Shown here in pieces: positions 17,717-26,453 of a stretch of DNA of 31,760 nt. Both the position numbers and the translations under genes were made by a program. Where the stretch lies: positions 1 through 31,760 of the forward strand of contig MVPZ01000222.1 of the NCBI GenBank assembly GCA_002067045.1, written 5' to 3'. The notes under the pieces are model-generated. The model was not told where the DNA came from. It was given only the letters and a program-made list of their open reading frames with translations, and searched no databases. The DNA comes from Methanomassiliicoccales archaeon PtaB.Bin134 (GTDB lineage: Archaea > Thermoplasmatota > Thermoplasmata > Methanomassiliicoccales > UBA472). Numbering within the stretch: position 1 is the first letter of the stretch; every line of letters begins with the position of its first letter.

Positions 17717-18511
17717 ATGCAGATCGATGAGGTTCTGGTCACCCGCAAGATAGTGGAGAGGTACACCGAGGAGTTCCTGGAGAACATCGACGTCGACGTG
17801 GTCATCGCCGGCGCCGGCCCGTCCTCCCTGACGGCCGCGCGCTACCTGGCGAAGGCCGGCCTGAAGGTGGTCATATTCGAGAGGAAGCTGACCCCCGGCG
17901 GAGGCATGTGGGGCGGGGGGATGACCTTCCCGATCATAGTGGTGCAGGAGGAGAGCAAGGAGCTGCTGGAGGAGATCGGCGTGCGGCTGCGGGACGCCAA
18001 GGACGGCTACTACACCGCCGATTCCGTGGAGTCCTCCGCCAAGCTCATCGCCGCCGCGGTCAGCGCCGGCGCCCGCCTCTACAACACCGTCTCCGTGGAG
18101 GACGTTATGATACGCCAGGACAGCATATGCGGCGTGGTCATCAACTCCTCCGCGGTGGAGGTGGCCGGGCTGCACGTCGACCCCCTGTCCATAAGGGCCA
18201 AGTACGTCATAGACGGCACCGGGCATCCCGCGGAGGTCGTGCACGTGGTGCAGCGCAAGGTCGGCCGGCTCAAGACCCCCTCCGGGCAGATCGAGGGGGA
18301 GAAGAGCATGTGGGCCGAGATCGGCGAGCAGATGACCGTGGAGAACACCTGCGAGGTCTACAACAACCTGTACGTCTGCGGGATGGCCTCCAACGCGGTC
18401 ATGGGCGCCCCGCGCATGGGACCCATCTTCGGGGGCATGCTTCTCTCCGGCCGCAAGGTCGCGGAGATGATCATCGCCCGGGAGAAGAAGGGTAAGAAGA
18501 AGAGGAAGTAG
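17717..18511 (+). CDS. thi4: Thiamine thiazole synthase Thi4, His-type (sulfide-dependent)
   Basis: Thi4 makes the adenylated thiazole precursor of thiamine from NAD, glycine and sulfur. The 264-residue protein has an FAD/NAD Rossmann motif, VIAGAGPSSLTAARYLA (residues ~29-45), then ERKLTPGGGMWGGGM, the ATGH-like GTGHPAEVV, and the C-terminal GMASNAVMGAPRMGPIFGGMLLSGRKVAE. At the position where yeast Thi4 has its sacrificial Cys205, this protein has His153 (GLHVDP), as in the Methanocaldococcus enzyme. It is therefore expected to be catalytic and to use free sulfide. The tail is very Lys-rich. The nearby thiC supplies the pyrimidine half. It diverges from the HTH regulator and converges on lhr with a one-base gap. 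Confidence 0.95.
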   Translation: MQIDEVLVTRKIVERYTEEFLENIDVDVVIAGAGPSSLTAARYLAKAGLKVVIFERKLTPGGGMWGGGMTFPIIVVQEESKELLEEIGVRLRDAKDGYYTADSVESSAKLIAAAVSAGARLYNTVSVEDVMIRQDSICGVVINSSAVEVAGLHVDPLSIRAKYVIDGTGHPAEVVHVVQRKVGRLKTPSGQIEGEKSMWAEIGEQMTVENTCEVYNNLYVCGMASNAVMGAPRMGPIFGGMLLSGRKVAEMIIAREKKGKKKRK

Positions 18512-18512
18512 T

Positions 18513-21500
18513 TCAGTCCTCCTCGCCCATCACCTTTCCCAGGAACTCCTGGATCTCCCAGTCCGGGATCTCCTTGCTGCGGTCCTCGCGGAAGGTCCAG
18601 CCCATCGCGGAAACGAAGTCTGAGAGCACCCTTTTGGCCGGCTTGCCGCCCTGCAGCTCCAGGATGGTCAGGTCCTTGCCGCTGTGCCGGGAGCGGAAGC
18701 AGCCGATGATCTCCGGGCCGCGCACTATCAGACTGCCCATGCCCCCGCACCTCTCCTTCACCTCGTCGTAGAGGTAATGCACCATGTTGTCGAACTGGTA
18801 GATCACCATCTCCCGGTCGGCCACCCTGCGCCCGATGTCCTCCAGGTCCTCGCGCAGCACCCAGCGCACCGCGTCCGAGCCCCTCTCGAGGAAGCCCTTG
18901 GCCAGGTAGCCTTCGTGCGTAAGATGGGCTAGCAGGGAGCGCAGCTCGCGCACCGGCATCTCGAAGCGCAGGTACCGCGACAGGTTCTCGGCGGTGAAGT
19001 GCCCGAAGTTGCGGAAGCAGAGCCTCAGGACCTCCAGCCTGGCCTCCCTGGTGCTCAGGCCGGACGGGGGGACCAGGGTTATGCGGTTGTTGCGGCCGTA
19101 GGCTATGAAGGTCCCCTTGCTCAGCTCCCGGAGCGCCTCCTGCGTTCTCGTAGGACCGAGCACGGAACGGTCGAAGAAGGCACGGCGGGGCATTGGTAGG
19201 TTCCTCTCCAGCATGCGGACCATGGCCTGGGCGTCCTCGCTCAGCTCCCGGCCCTTGGCGTCCCGGTACAGCGAGGCCATCTCCATGGTGGTGTACATCA
19301 TGGTCTCCGGCAGCCCGGTGATGCTGTACAGGAAGCCCTGCTCCACCATGCGCTTCAGGGGCACCTTCACCCGGCAGCGGGCGAAGGCCGCGGGGTCCCC
19401 GCGGAAGCCGCCTGTGCGCTTGACGCCTTCCAGCACGTTGGGGTAGGCCTCCTTGGGCAGCAGCCCCTGCCGTCGCATGGCGTAGCGCAGCATGGTCTCC
19501 CGGGGGAACTGCACGGGCACCCCGCCCTTGGCCCACATCCCCTCCAGCTGCACGTAGCCGGCGGCGCGCATAGCATCCGCAGCCTCCTCGGTCACCTCGT
19601 CCGCGGCCGCCCCCAGGACCTCCTTCACCCGCACCATGTCCAGACCCAGGGAGGCCTGGAAGGCCAGCAGGGGCTCCAGGGCCCTCAGGGCATCGGGCAG
19701 GCGGCAGGGCTCATCCAGTTCAATGGCCCGCAGCTCCACGCAGCCGCCCATGTCCCACTTCTCCACGCCCCCCACCACCAGCCCTTGCCGCAATATCGGG
19801 AACACCCAGGAGTCCCCGAAGCGGGCGTTGGTGTCGGCCCAGCGCGGCTGGGCGGAGGGGTCGTACAGGCTGACCACGCACCACTCCTCGCCCCCGGGGA
19901 CGAAGGAGCGCAATGCGGGCAGCTCGTCGGCCATCAGCACCATCTCCGCGGCGGTCTCGCCCACGGTGATCCTCTCCACCTCCAGGCGGTCCAGTATCGC
20001 CTCCACCTCGTAGGGGGAGAGGCCGGTGTACATGCGCACGGCCATGGGAGGCACCGGCCCGTAGGCCCGCACGAAGCGGCGGACGATCTCCGGCCAGGGG
20101 TCGCCGGCGAACTCCGGGGCGTCGTACGCCTCGTAGGTGTTCTCCCGGGACCAGTCCTCCACCTCCTCGAAGCGCCGCACCAGGTACATGTTGCGGTCCA
20201 GGCGGTCCAGTGATTCCTTGACCGCCTCCTTGCCCTCCGGGAAGTGCTCGGCCAGCTCGCGCATGGTGGCCGCCCCCACGTCCCTTATCCTCTGCAGCAC
20301 CCGGCCGTCCAGATCGTTGGGGGTGAGGCCGCGCCAGGCCTTGACGTACATGGGCGCATCCTCGGCCAGCACGTAGCGCACCTTCCCCCGGATGAAGCGC
20401 CCGTTGAGCACCTTGCCCGATTCCCGCAGCCGCCTCCAGTCCTGGAGGTCGAAGGCCTCCACCCGGCGGGCGAGGTCGTACAGCATCCCCATCTCCCCGA
20501 AGTTGCGGATGCATCCCTCGGCGTCCCCGAACATCCTCTCCAGCTTGGAGCGCTGGTAGCCGTCCACCGTGGCGTGGTCGAAGACCTCCGCGCCGTGCTT
20601 CAGGCGCAGGTGGTCGCGCTTGAGCATGTACTGCTCCCGCTCCCCGACAACGAAGCGGCCCTCCTCCAGCAGACCGTCCTCGGTGAGCTGGCGCAGGGCG
20701 TGCCCGACGTCCTCCTCCGGGAGCCTGAGCGCGAAGGCGGCCTCGTCCACGGTGGACGGGGCCCAGCATTCCAGATGCCGGAGCAGGGCCGCGTCCAGGG
20801 CCTGCTGGCGGGGCAGGCGCTCCACCGACCGGGAGCGATAGGTGAAGCGGCCCTTGGAATGGGCGGCCCTTCCCACCAGGTTCCTGGACTCCAGGGAGCG
20901 CAGCAGCCGGCCGGCCGGCTCGTGTTCCAGGCCCAGCAGGGATTCCAGCTCCCCGGAGGAGCGCGGTTCCTTGAGCAGTTCCAGGGCGGCCGTTTCTCTG
21001 GGCCCCGTCTCCCCGGCCTCCTTCAGGGAGACGTAGATGGGCAGGTGCTCCGCGGCCACGTAGTAAACCTCATCGATGTGCACAGAGGCGATGCGCCCCT
21101 CGGCCAGCAGCTCCGAGGCCCACCCGTCCACCTGCTCGCGGGACGGCCGGCAGTACGGGTACACGCTCCTGCCCTTCTCCCGGAACACGTGCAGGGGGCC
21201 GGCCCGGGCGATGAGGGCCAGCAGCCCCTCCTTGTCCTCGGCGATGCCCCGCTTGGCCCGGAAGTGCGCGGAGACCTGCTCCTCCTCGAACTGGAAGCTC
21301 TGCTCGCTCCCCAGGACCTTGGACAGCACCTTGCGGTGCAGCTCGCGCAGCAGGGAGGAGCGGTCCTCCATCATCACTATGTCCGAGATGCCGGAGAGCA
21401 CGATGTTGTGCCCGAAGGGCGAGGGCACCTGGGTGTAGGGGGCGTTGACCAGGACCATCTCCCCGGCCTCCATGGAACGGACCACCGATTCGGCGTTCTG

Positions 21501-23873
21501 TATGTCCATGACGTCCTCCAGCACCTCGCGGTAGGTCTCCTCGATCACCGGTACGGAGTCCAGCTCCGTCAGGTAGTCCAGCAGGTACTGGGAGCGCACC
21601 TGCTGCCGGTTCACGGAAACCTCCCGGCCCTTGTAGTTGCGCAGGACCATGAAGGAGCGGGCGGCCACGTGCCGGAAGCGCTGCTTGAATATCTCGGAGT
21701 CCTTCACCGCCCGGCGCAGTATGCCGCGCATCTCCCCGGAGCGGATGAGCCCGGGGACCAGGTTCAGGTCGATGCGCTTGGGGGACACCAGCAGGAAGGC
21801 GTCGTCCGATATGGAGACGGAGATGTTGCAGCCCATGCGCTGCGTCAGCAGGAATGCGTACGTGCGGGACAGGGCGTCGTTCACCCGGCGTCCGAAGGGG
21901 AAGTGGAATATGATGCCGTGATTCCCCTGCCGGTCCAGGTAGCCCTCCACCAGCAGGCGGCGCTGGTTCGGAACGGAGGCCGCGGCCCGCTGCTCCTTGA
22001 AGTAGTGCAGCAGGGAGAGGGCCGATCCATGGTCGATGGAGAAGTTGTCCATGAGCCACTGGACGACGTCCTCCTCAGGCTGGTCCAGCTTCCCCTCCAT
22101 CTCCCCGCGGAAGCGGGCGATCTCCATGGACAGGTCGAAGGAGCGGGGCAGCATCTCCCCGGTCCAGGAGGGCACGGTGGGCTTTCGGCCCGGGGAGGAG
22201 CGAACGTAAACGCGCATGCCCTTGGCCCGCACGAACTCGTACGGCCGTCCGCCCAGGATGAAGACGTCCTTGGTGCTCAGGCGCTCCACGAACTTTTCGG
22301 ATAGGTCGCCGACCATGCCCCCGCGCTCGTTGAAGACCTTGTACGAGGCCTCCTCGGGTATGGTCCCCTGGTTGAGGAAGTATATCATGCGCGCGCCCTT
22401 CTTCCTGCCGAAGACGCCCTCCTCCTCGTCGTACCATATCTTGGAGTACACGCCCTCGAAGGCGTCCTTGCTTCCCAGGTACCGCAGCGTCTGCCGGAGG
22501 TCCCTCTCCTCCAGGTTGCGATAGCAATATGACCCGCGCACCATGCGCAGGGCCTCCTCCACCGTCCAGCGCTTCTCCAGGGACATGCCCACGATGGTCT
22601 GGGCCAGCACATCCAGGGCGTTCTCCGGCACGCTCACCCGGTCGATGTTGCGGCGGTGCGCCGCGCGGCACAGCACCGCGCACTCCACCAGGTCGTCCAG
22701 GTCCAGCACCATCATCCGGCCCTTTGGTGTTTTCCCAACGGAGTGCCCGGAGCGCCCGATGCGCTGCAGCCCCTTCGCCACGCTCTTCGGGGATCCGATC
22801 TGGCATACGAGGTCGACGGAGCCGATGTCTATGCCCAGCTCCAGTGACGTGGACGATACCACGCAGCGCAGCTTACCGCGCTTCAGGCGGTCCTCCACGT
22901 CCAGGCGGGTCTCCTTGGCCAGGGAGCCGTGGTGGGCCTCGATGCTCTCTATGCCCCTCTCCCTCAGCTTGTACACCACCTGCTCGGTCCCGGAGCGGGT
23001 GTTGGTGAAGATGAGGGTGGTCTGATGCTCCTCCACCATATCCCGGAGGCCGTCGTACATGCGCGCGTTGACGATCTCGTACGGCAGGGCGGTCATGTCC
23101 TCGGTGGGGCAGACCACCTCCAGGTCCAGGTCGCGCTTGGTCTGCACCTCGATGAGCTCGACGGGACGAACGTTCCCGTCCTGGCATCCCACCAGGTAGG
23201 AGGCGATCTCCTCGATGGGGGCCAGGGTGGCCGACAGCCCGATGCGGGTGATGGGTCCCTGGCACAGCTCCTGCAGCCGCTCCAGGGTGATGGACAGGTG
23301 CACCCCCCGCTTGGAGTCGCAGATCTCGTGTATCTCGTCCACGATGATGTACTCCACCTGGGAGAACTTCTCCCGGAACTTGGGGGCGGCCAGCACCAGC
23401 GCCAGCGATTCGGGGGTGGTGATGAATATGTGCGGCGGCTTGCGCAGCTGCCTCTGCCTTTCGGAGGGCGAGGTATCGCCGGAGCGCACGCCCACGCGGA
23501 CCTTGGGGAACTCGTACCCCTTCCGCTGGGCCAGCTCGTGCATCTGGGCCAGGGGTTCCTCCAAATTCTTGTTGATGTCGTTGGCCAGGGCCTTGAGCGG
23601 CGATACGTACACCGCATAGATGCGGTCCTCCAGCATTCCGTCCTGGGCGTACTTGAACAGCTCGTTGATGATGGACGTGAACGCCGTGAGGGTCTTCCCG
23701 GAGCCCGTGGGGGAGGAGACCAGCACGCTCCTGCGTTCGTGGATGAGGGGGATGGCATAGGACTGCGGTTCCGTAAGACCCTCGAACCTGGAGTCGAACC
23801 ATTCCGCGATCAGCGGGTCCAGCAGGGAGAGCACCTCCTGCTTGCTTGCCCTCTTCTTCACCCTCTGCATCAT
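18513..23873 (-). CDS. lhr: Large Lhr-type superfamily 2 helicase (1786 aa)
   Basis: Lhr proteins are ATP-dependent 3'-5' DNA/RNA helicases linked to DNA repair. RecA domain 1 has the Q-motif (LTEPQSYAIP), Walker A SSPTGSGKT (~53-61), VSPLKALANDI, TTPESLA, DEIH (~179-182) and GLSATLAP (~212). RecA domain 2 has TLIFTNTRSGTEQ, SSTSLELGIDIG and the arginine-finger QRIGRSGHSVG. A winged helix and the DEAD/H-associated domain follow (FHFPFGRRVNDALSRTYAF, GEMVLVNAPYTQVPSPFG). Residues ~900-1786 are an extended C-terminal region with winged-helix and AlkZ-like blocks, as in full-length bacterial Lhr. Archaeal Lhr-core proteins are usually about 850-950 residues, so this is roughly double. It starts at ATG 23873 after GGCGGAGGA; an ATG one codon downstream is an alternative. 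Confidence 0.93.
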   Translation of the reverse strand: MMQRVKKRASKQEVLSLLDPLIAEWFDSRFEGLTEPQSYAIPLIHERRSVLVSSPTGSGKTLTAFTSIINELFKYAQDGMLEDRIYAVYVSPLKALANDINKNLEEPLAQMHELAQRKGYEFPKVRVGVRSGDTSPSERQRQLRKPPHIFITTPESLALVLAAPKFREKFSQVEYIIVDEIHEICDSKRGVHLSITLERLQELCQGPITRIGLSATLAPIEEIASYLVGCQDGNVRPVELIEVQTKRDLDLEVVCPTEDMTALPYEIVNARMYDGLRDMVEEHQTTLIFTNTRSGTEQVVYKLRERGIESIEAHHGSLAKETRLDVEDRLKRGKLRCVVSSTSLELGIDIGSVDLVCQIGSPKSVAKGLQRIGRSGHSVGKTPKGRMMVLDLDDLVECAVLCRAAHRRNIDRVSVPENALDVLAQTIVGMSLEKRWTVEEALRMVRGSYCYRNLEERDLRQTLRYLGSKDAFEGVYSKIWYDEEEGVFGRKKGARMIYFLNQGTIPEEASYKVFNERGGMVGDLSEKFVERLSTKDVFILGGRPYEFVRAKGMRVYVRSSPGRKPTVPSWTGEMLPRSFDLSMEIARFRGEMEGKLDQPEEDVVQWLMDNFSIDHGSALSLLHYFKEQRAAASVPNQRRLLVEGYLDRQGNHGIIFHFPFGRRVNDALSRTYAFLLTQRMGCNISVSISDDAFLLVSPKRIDLNLVPGLIRSGEMRGILRRAVKDSEIFKQRFRHVAARSFMVLRNYKGREVSVNRQQVRSQYLLDYLTELDSVPVIEETYREVLEDVMDIQNAESVVRSMEAGEMVLVNAPYTQVPSPFGHNIVLSGISDIVMMEDRSSLLRELHRKVLSKVLGSEQSFQFEEEQVSAHFRAKRGIAEDKEGLLALIARAGPLHVFREKGRSVYPYCRPSREQVDGWASELLAEGRIASVHIDEVYYVAAEHLPIYVSLKEAGETGPRETAALELLKEPRSSGELESLLGLEHEPAGRLLRSLESRNLVGRAAHSKGRFTYRSRSVERLPRQQALDAALLRHLECWAPSTVDEAAFALRLPEEDVGHALRQLTEDGLLEEGRFVVGEREQYMLKRDHLRLKHGAEVFDHATVDGYQRSKLERMFGDAEGCIRNFGEMGMLYDLARRVEAFDLQDWRRLRESGKVLNGRFIRGKVRYVLAEDAPMYVKAWRGLTPNDLDGRVLQRIRDVGAATMRELAEHFPEGKEAVKESLDRLDRNMYLVRRFEEVEDWSRENTYEAYDAPEFAGDPWPEIVRRFVRAYGPVPPMAVRMYTGLSPYEVEAILDRLEVERITVGETAAEMVLMADELPALRSFVPGGEEWCVVSLYDPSAQPRWADTNARFGDSWVFPILRQGLVVGGVEKWDMGGCVELRAIELDEPCRLPDALRALEPLLAFQASLGLDMVRVKEVLGAAADEVTEEAADAMRAAGYVQLEGMWAKGGVPVQFPRETMLRYAMRRQGLLPKEAYPNVLEGVKRTGGFRGDPAAFARCRVKVPLKRMVEQGFLYSITGLPETMMYTTMEMASLYRDAKGRELSEDAQAMVRMLERNLPMPRRAFFDRSVLGPTRTQEALRELSKGTFIAYGRNNRITLVPPSGLSTREARLEVLRLCFRNFGHFTAENLSRYLRFEMPVRELRSLLAHLTHEGYLAKGFLERGSDAVRWVLREDLEDIGRRVADREMVIYQFDNMVHYLYDEVKERCGGMGSLIVRGPEIIGCFRSRHSGKDLTILELQGGKPAKRVLSDFVSAMGWTFREDRSKEIPDWEIQEFLGKVMGEED

Positions 23874-23907
23874 TCCTCCGCCTGAAAAGCGTGTTCAATC
23901 TGATGCG

Positions 23908-23920
23908 CGCGTATAATTAT
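23908..23920. promoter_or_regulatory. AT-rich core promoter between lhr and the orphan gene
   Basis: GTATAATTATTTT is the only strong AT block in the 120-base gap. On the minus strand it places lhr transcription a few bases before its ribosome site. On the plus strand it could serve the orphan gene, although a weaker ATAGGTTTATG (23952-23962) is closer to that start. Confidence 0.4.
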
Positions 23921-23993
23921 TTTCTCCCCGGGGCGGCGAAAATGCCATCGCGATAGGTTTATGTGCGCTGAATGGCAAGTTGGAACGAAGAAC

Positions 23994-24818
23994 ATGAGAT
24001 GGTTCACCTTCGGCAGGGAGGGGGCCAGGCTGCCCTGGAAGGAGTGGGCGAACGCGGTGAAGGACCCCGAGGACCTCATGGCCTACGTGGCCCTGGGCAG
24101 GAAGGCCTACAGGGCGTTCGTGCGCCTGGCAGGCTTACCGCCGCAGAAGGGCGCGGAGGGGGCGCTCACCGCCTTCGCGCACATCCTCCACCACACCCTG
24201 GACGAGATGGACGAGGGAAGATGGATGGAGCTGCGCTTCTTCCTGCAGGAGAGCTGGAGCCAGGAGGACCCGGGGCTGTGGGATCCCCCGGACCAGGTGC
24301 TCCGGCCACCGTCAGGCGGCCTCGCGGGTGACCTGCTGGCGCTCCGCTACATGCTGGAGCGGGCGGTGGGGCCGGACCTGCTGCGCCTGTCCTGGTGCTC
24401 CCTGACCTCCAGCGGCAGGAACGCCCCGATGCGCCCGATGGAGGCCGGGGGGCCTTTCCTCCCGCTCATGATGCTGGACAGGACCATGGCCGAGAACATG
24501 CCGCCGTTCCTGGACCAGGAGGAGCGGGAGGGCATGGCCTTCCTGAGGGAGGAGCTGCGGCTCAGCGAGCGGATCTTCATGGACGAGCTGGCGGACGGGC
24601 TGTCCGCCCAGGGTCACATCTCGAGGCATGGGAGGATCTGGATCGGCGGGATGATGAGCGGAGGTGGGTGGTACGGATCGGAGGAGGTCGCCCGGTGGAG
24701 TGAACGGGGGCTGAGATGCTGCGCCCTGCTCATGGCCTTCCGGGTCATGTTCCTGGCCTCGGTGACCGGGGAGAGCGGCCCGCTCCGGGTGTCCTTCCCC
24801 CCTCAGGGGTCCGATTAA
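23994..24818 (+). CDS. Uncharacterised alpha-helical protein
   Basis: A 274-residue soluble protein that I do not recognise. It is Leu/Met/Glu/Arg-rich and predicted mostly helical, with several Trp residues (MRWFTF, RLPWKEWANAV, RIWIGGMM). No cysteine cluster, P-loop, signal peptide or membrane segment is visible. The composition and third-position GC match its neighbours, so there is no sign of recent transfer. ATG 23994 is preferred because the weak TATA-like element at 23952-23962 lies a suitable distance ahead. ATG 23961 would add 11 residues. It diverges from lhr and is followed 21 bases later by a surface-protein gene; neither neighbour indicates a function. Confidence 0.7.
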   Translation: MRWFTFGREGARLPWKEWANAVKDPEDLMAYVALGRKAYRAFVRLAGLPPQKGAEGALTAFAHILHHTLDEMDEGRWMELRFFLQESWSQEDPGLWDPPDQVLRPPSGGLAGDLLALRYMLERAVGPDLLRLSWCSLTSSGRNAPMRPMEAGGPFLPLMMLDRTMAENMPPFLDQEEREGMAFLREELRLSERIFMDELADGLSAQGHISRHGRIWIGGMMSGGGWYGSEEVARWSERGLRCCALLMAFRVMFLASVTGESGPLRVSFPPQGSD

Positions 24819-24839
24819 GGTTAAATCCCTGCTTCGCCA

Positions 24840-25886
24840 ATGCTCATGCGCATGCGAAAGTCCATCGTGGTCCTGCTGGCATTGTCCCTGCTGCTCTGCG
24901 GCCTGTACGCACCTGAGGGTTCCGACGCGGCGGGCGTGTCCGGCACCGACATCGTGGGCACGGTGGTCAACGAGACCGGGGCCCCCTTCCCGGGGGTGGA
25001 GGTCCGGGCCACAAACTTCACCAAGCCCGGCACGGTGTTCAAGGCCATCAGCGACGGCAGCGGCAACTATTCCATGCCCTCCAACTTCGTCCCCGGCCTG
25101 TACAACGTGACCGCGGTGTACACGAACTATTCCGCGAACGTCAGCTACACGGCGATCGCGGTCCCCTTGGGGGGCGTGGTCCGCCTCAACTTCACCCTGA
25201 GCGAGGTGCTGTGCACCCTCACCGGCTTCATCACCAATGGCACCACCCCCATCTACGGGGCCACGGTCACCATGATAGGGGCGGGGGTGAACTACACCGC
25301 CACCACCCTGGAGCCTTTCGGCAAGTACACCATCACCAACGTCCGTCCGGGATCCTATAATGTGGTGGTCAACAAGGTGGGGTACTTCCCCTCCGACGTG
25401 GGACCCCCGCAGGTCATGGTCCGGGGCGTCACCAACAACTTGGACTTCGTCCTCCGCGAGCAGGAGGCTAGGGCGCTGGGGGGCAAGGTGGTCTACGACG
25501 GCAACGGCCTCTCCGGGGTCAAGGTGGTCCTCACCAGTTCCAACTCCATCTACAGCTTCGAGACGGAGACCGATGCCGACGGCAACTACTCCTTCCAGCA
25601 GGTGCCTGTGGGCAGCTACTCCATCGTCTTCTCCAAGGAGAGGTTCCAGGACAGCCGCTTCAATCTGGCCCTGTCACTGAACGAGACCAGGAGGCTGGAT
25701 GTCAGGCTGGAGTTCGACGTGGAGAACAACACCCAGACCTTCCTGCTGGGCCTGGACCTGGCCCATTCGCTCATGGTGGTCGGCCTGGTGCTCTCGCTCG
25801 TGGTTCTGATCGTGGGGCTGTACCTCAACAATCGGATAAGGCGCAAGCCGGAGCTCCTTGACCGGGACGACGGCTCAGAGAAGTGA
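24840..25886 (+). CDS. Membrane-anchored surface protein with three carboxypeptidase-regulatory-like domains
   Basis: A 348-residue type I membrane protein. An N-terminal signal peptide (KSIVVLLALSLLLCGLY) precedes three tandem beta-sandwich repeats of the carboxypeptidase-regulatory or CNA-B-like type, starting near IVGTVVNETGAPFPGVEV, LTGFITNGTTPIYGATV and LGGKVVYDGNGLSGVKV. Each carries the GxYxxxxVxPGxYxVxxxxxGY pattern. About a dozen N-glycosylation sequons lie in the extracellular part. Near the C-terminus one transmembrane helix (SLMVVGLVLSLVVLIVGLYL) is followed by a basic stop-transfer stretch (NNRIRRK) and a short acidic tail. Start choices are ATG 24840, 24846 or 24852; the TTAAAT at 24821-24826 slightly favours the later ones. 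Role: likely cell-envelope structure or adhesion. Confidence 0.85.
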   Translation: MLMRMRKSIVVLLALSLLLCGLYAPEGSDAAGVSGTDIVGTVVNETGAPFPGVEVRATNFTKPGTVFKAISDGSGNYSMPSNFVPGLYNVTAVYTNYSANVSYTAIAVPLGGVVRLNFTLSEVLCTLTGFITNGTTPIYGATVTMIGAGVNYTATTLEPFGKYTITNVRPGSYNVVVNKVGYFPSDVGPPQVMVRGVTNNLDFVLREQEARALGGKVVYDGNGLSGVKVVLTSSNSIYSFETETDADGNYSFQQVPVGSYSIVFSKERFQDSRFNLALSLNETRRLDVRLEFDVENNTQTFLLGLDLAHSLMVVGLVLSLVVLIVGLYLNNRIRRKPELLDRDDGSEK

Positions 25887-26453
25887 GGCCCTGCGGCGCA
25901 CCTCGTCCTCCACCTCGCGGTAGAGGCTGCGGCCGTGCGCGTCCATGGCCACCACCATCGGCCCCAGCCGTTCGGCGCGCAACCGCCATACCGCCTCCGG
26001 CATGCCCAGGTCCTCCCAGTACACCCCGGTGACCTCCGGCAGCGCCTCGGCGGCCACCACCGCCGCCCCGCCGGTGAAGGCCAGGTAGGCGCATCCCACC
26101 TCGGCCATGGCCTGCAGGGTCTCCGGGGACATGCCCCCTTTTCCAATAATCAGCCGGGGCCGGAAGGCCCTCAGGAACCTCGGTTCCAGGGAATCCATCC
26201 TGGAGCTGGTGGTCGGCCCGGCGGCCACCACCCTCCAGCCCTTGTCCATGCGCATGATCGGCCCGCAATGGTAGAGCGCCCGGCCGGACAGCTCGAAGGG
26301 GAGCGGCCTTCCCTCGGCCTCCATCTCCAGGGCCCGAAGGTGCGCCTCATCCCTGGCGGTGAGAAGCTCCCCGCTCAGGTACACGATGTCCCCGGCCCGC
26401 AGGGCCCGGACCCGGTCCTCGGTTATGGGTGATGTAAGCTCCAGCGCGTTCAA
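25875..26453 (-). CDS. fumB: Class I fumarate hydratase, beta subunit
   Basis: This is the C-terminal-type half of the two-subunit iron-sulfur fumarase, which interconverts fumarate and malate. The 192-residue protein shows LTSPITEDRVRALRAGDIVYLSG, TARDEAHLR, HCGPIMR, VAAGPTTSSRMDSLEP, IIGKGGM and YLAFTGGAAV, and closes with GVYWEDLGMPEAVWRL. The start is a TTG whose last bases overlap the TGA stop of the alpha gene (TTGA), with AGGAGG seven bases upstream. No ATG or GTG fits as well, so translation is probably coupled to alpha. Upstream in-frame extension overlaps alpha and is spurious. Its 3' end overlaps the end of the converging surface-protein gene by 12 bases. A related tartrate dehydratase activity is less likely. 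Confidence 0.9.
   Translation of the reverse strand: MNALELTSPITEDRVRALRAGDIVYLSGELLTARDEAHLRALEMEAEGRPLPFELSGRALYHCGPIMRMDKGWRVVAAGPTTSSRMDSLEPRFLRAFRPRLIIGKGGMSPETLQAMAEVGCAYLAFTGGAAVVAAEALPEVTGVYWEDLGMPEAVWRLRAERLGPMVVAMDAHGRSLYREVEDEVRRRASLL

Noticed and set aside
20244..22304. A 686-codon open frame on the plus strand inside lhr
   Set aside because: It is the antisense shadow of the GC-rich lhr gene: Leu/Val/Gly/His-biased composition, no motifs, and the minus strand encodes clear helicase domains.
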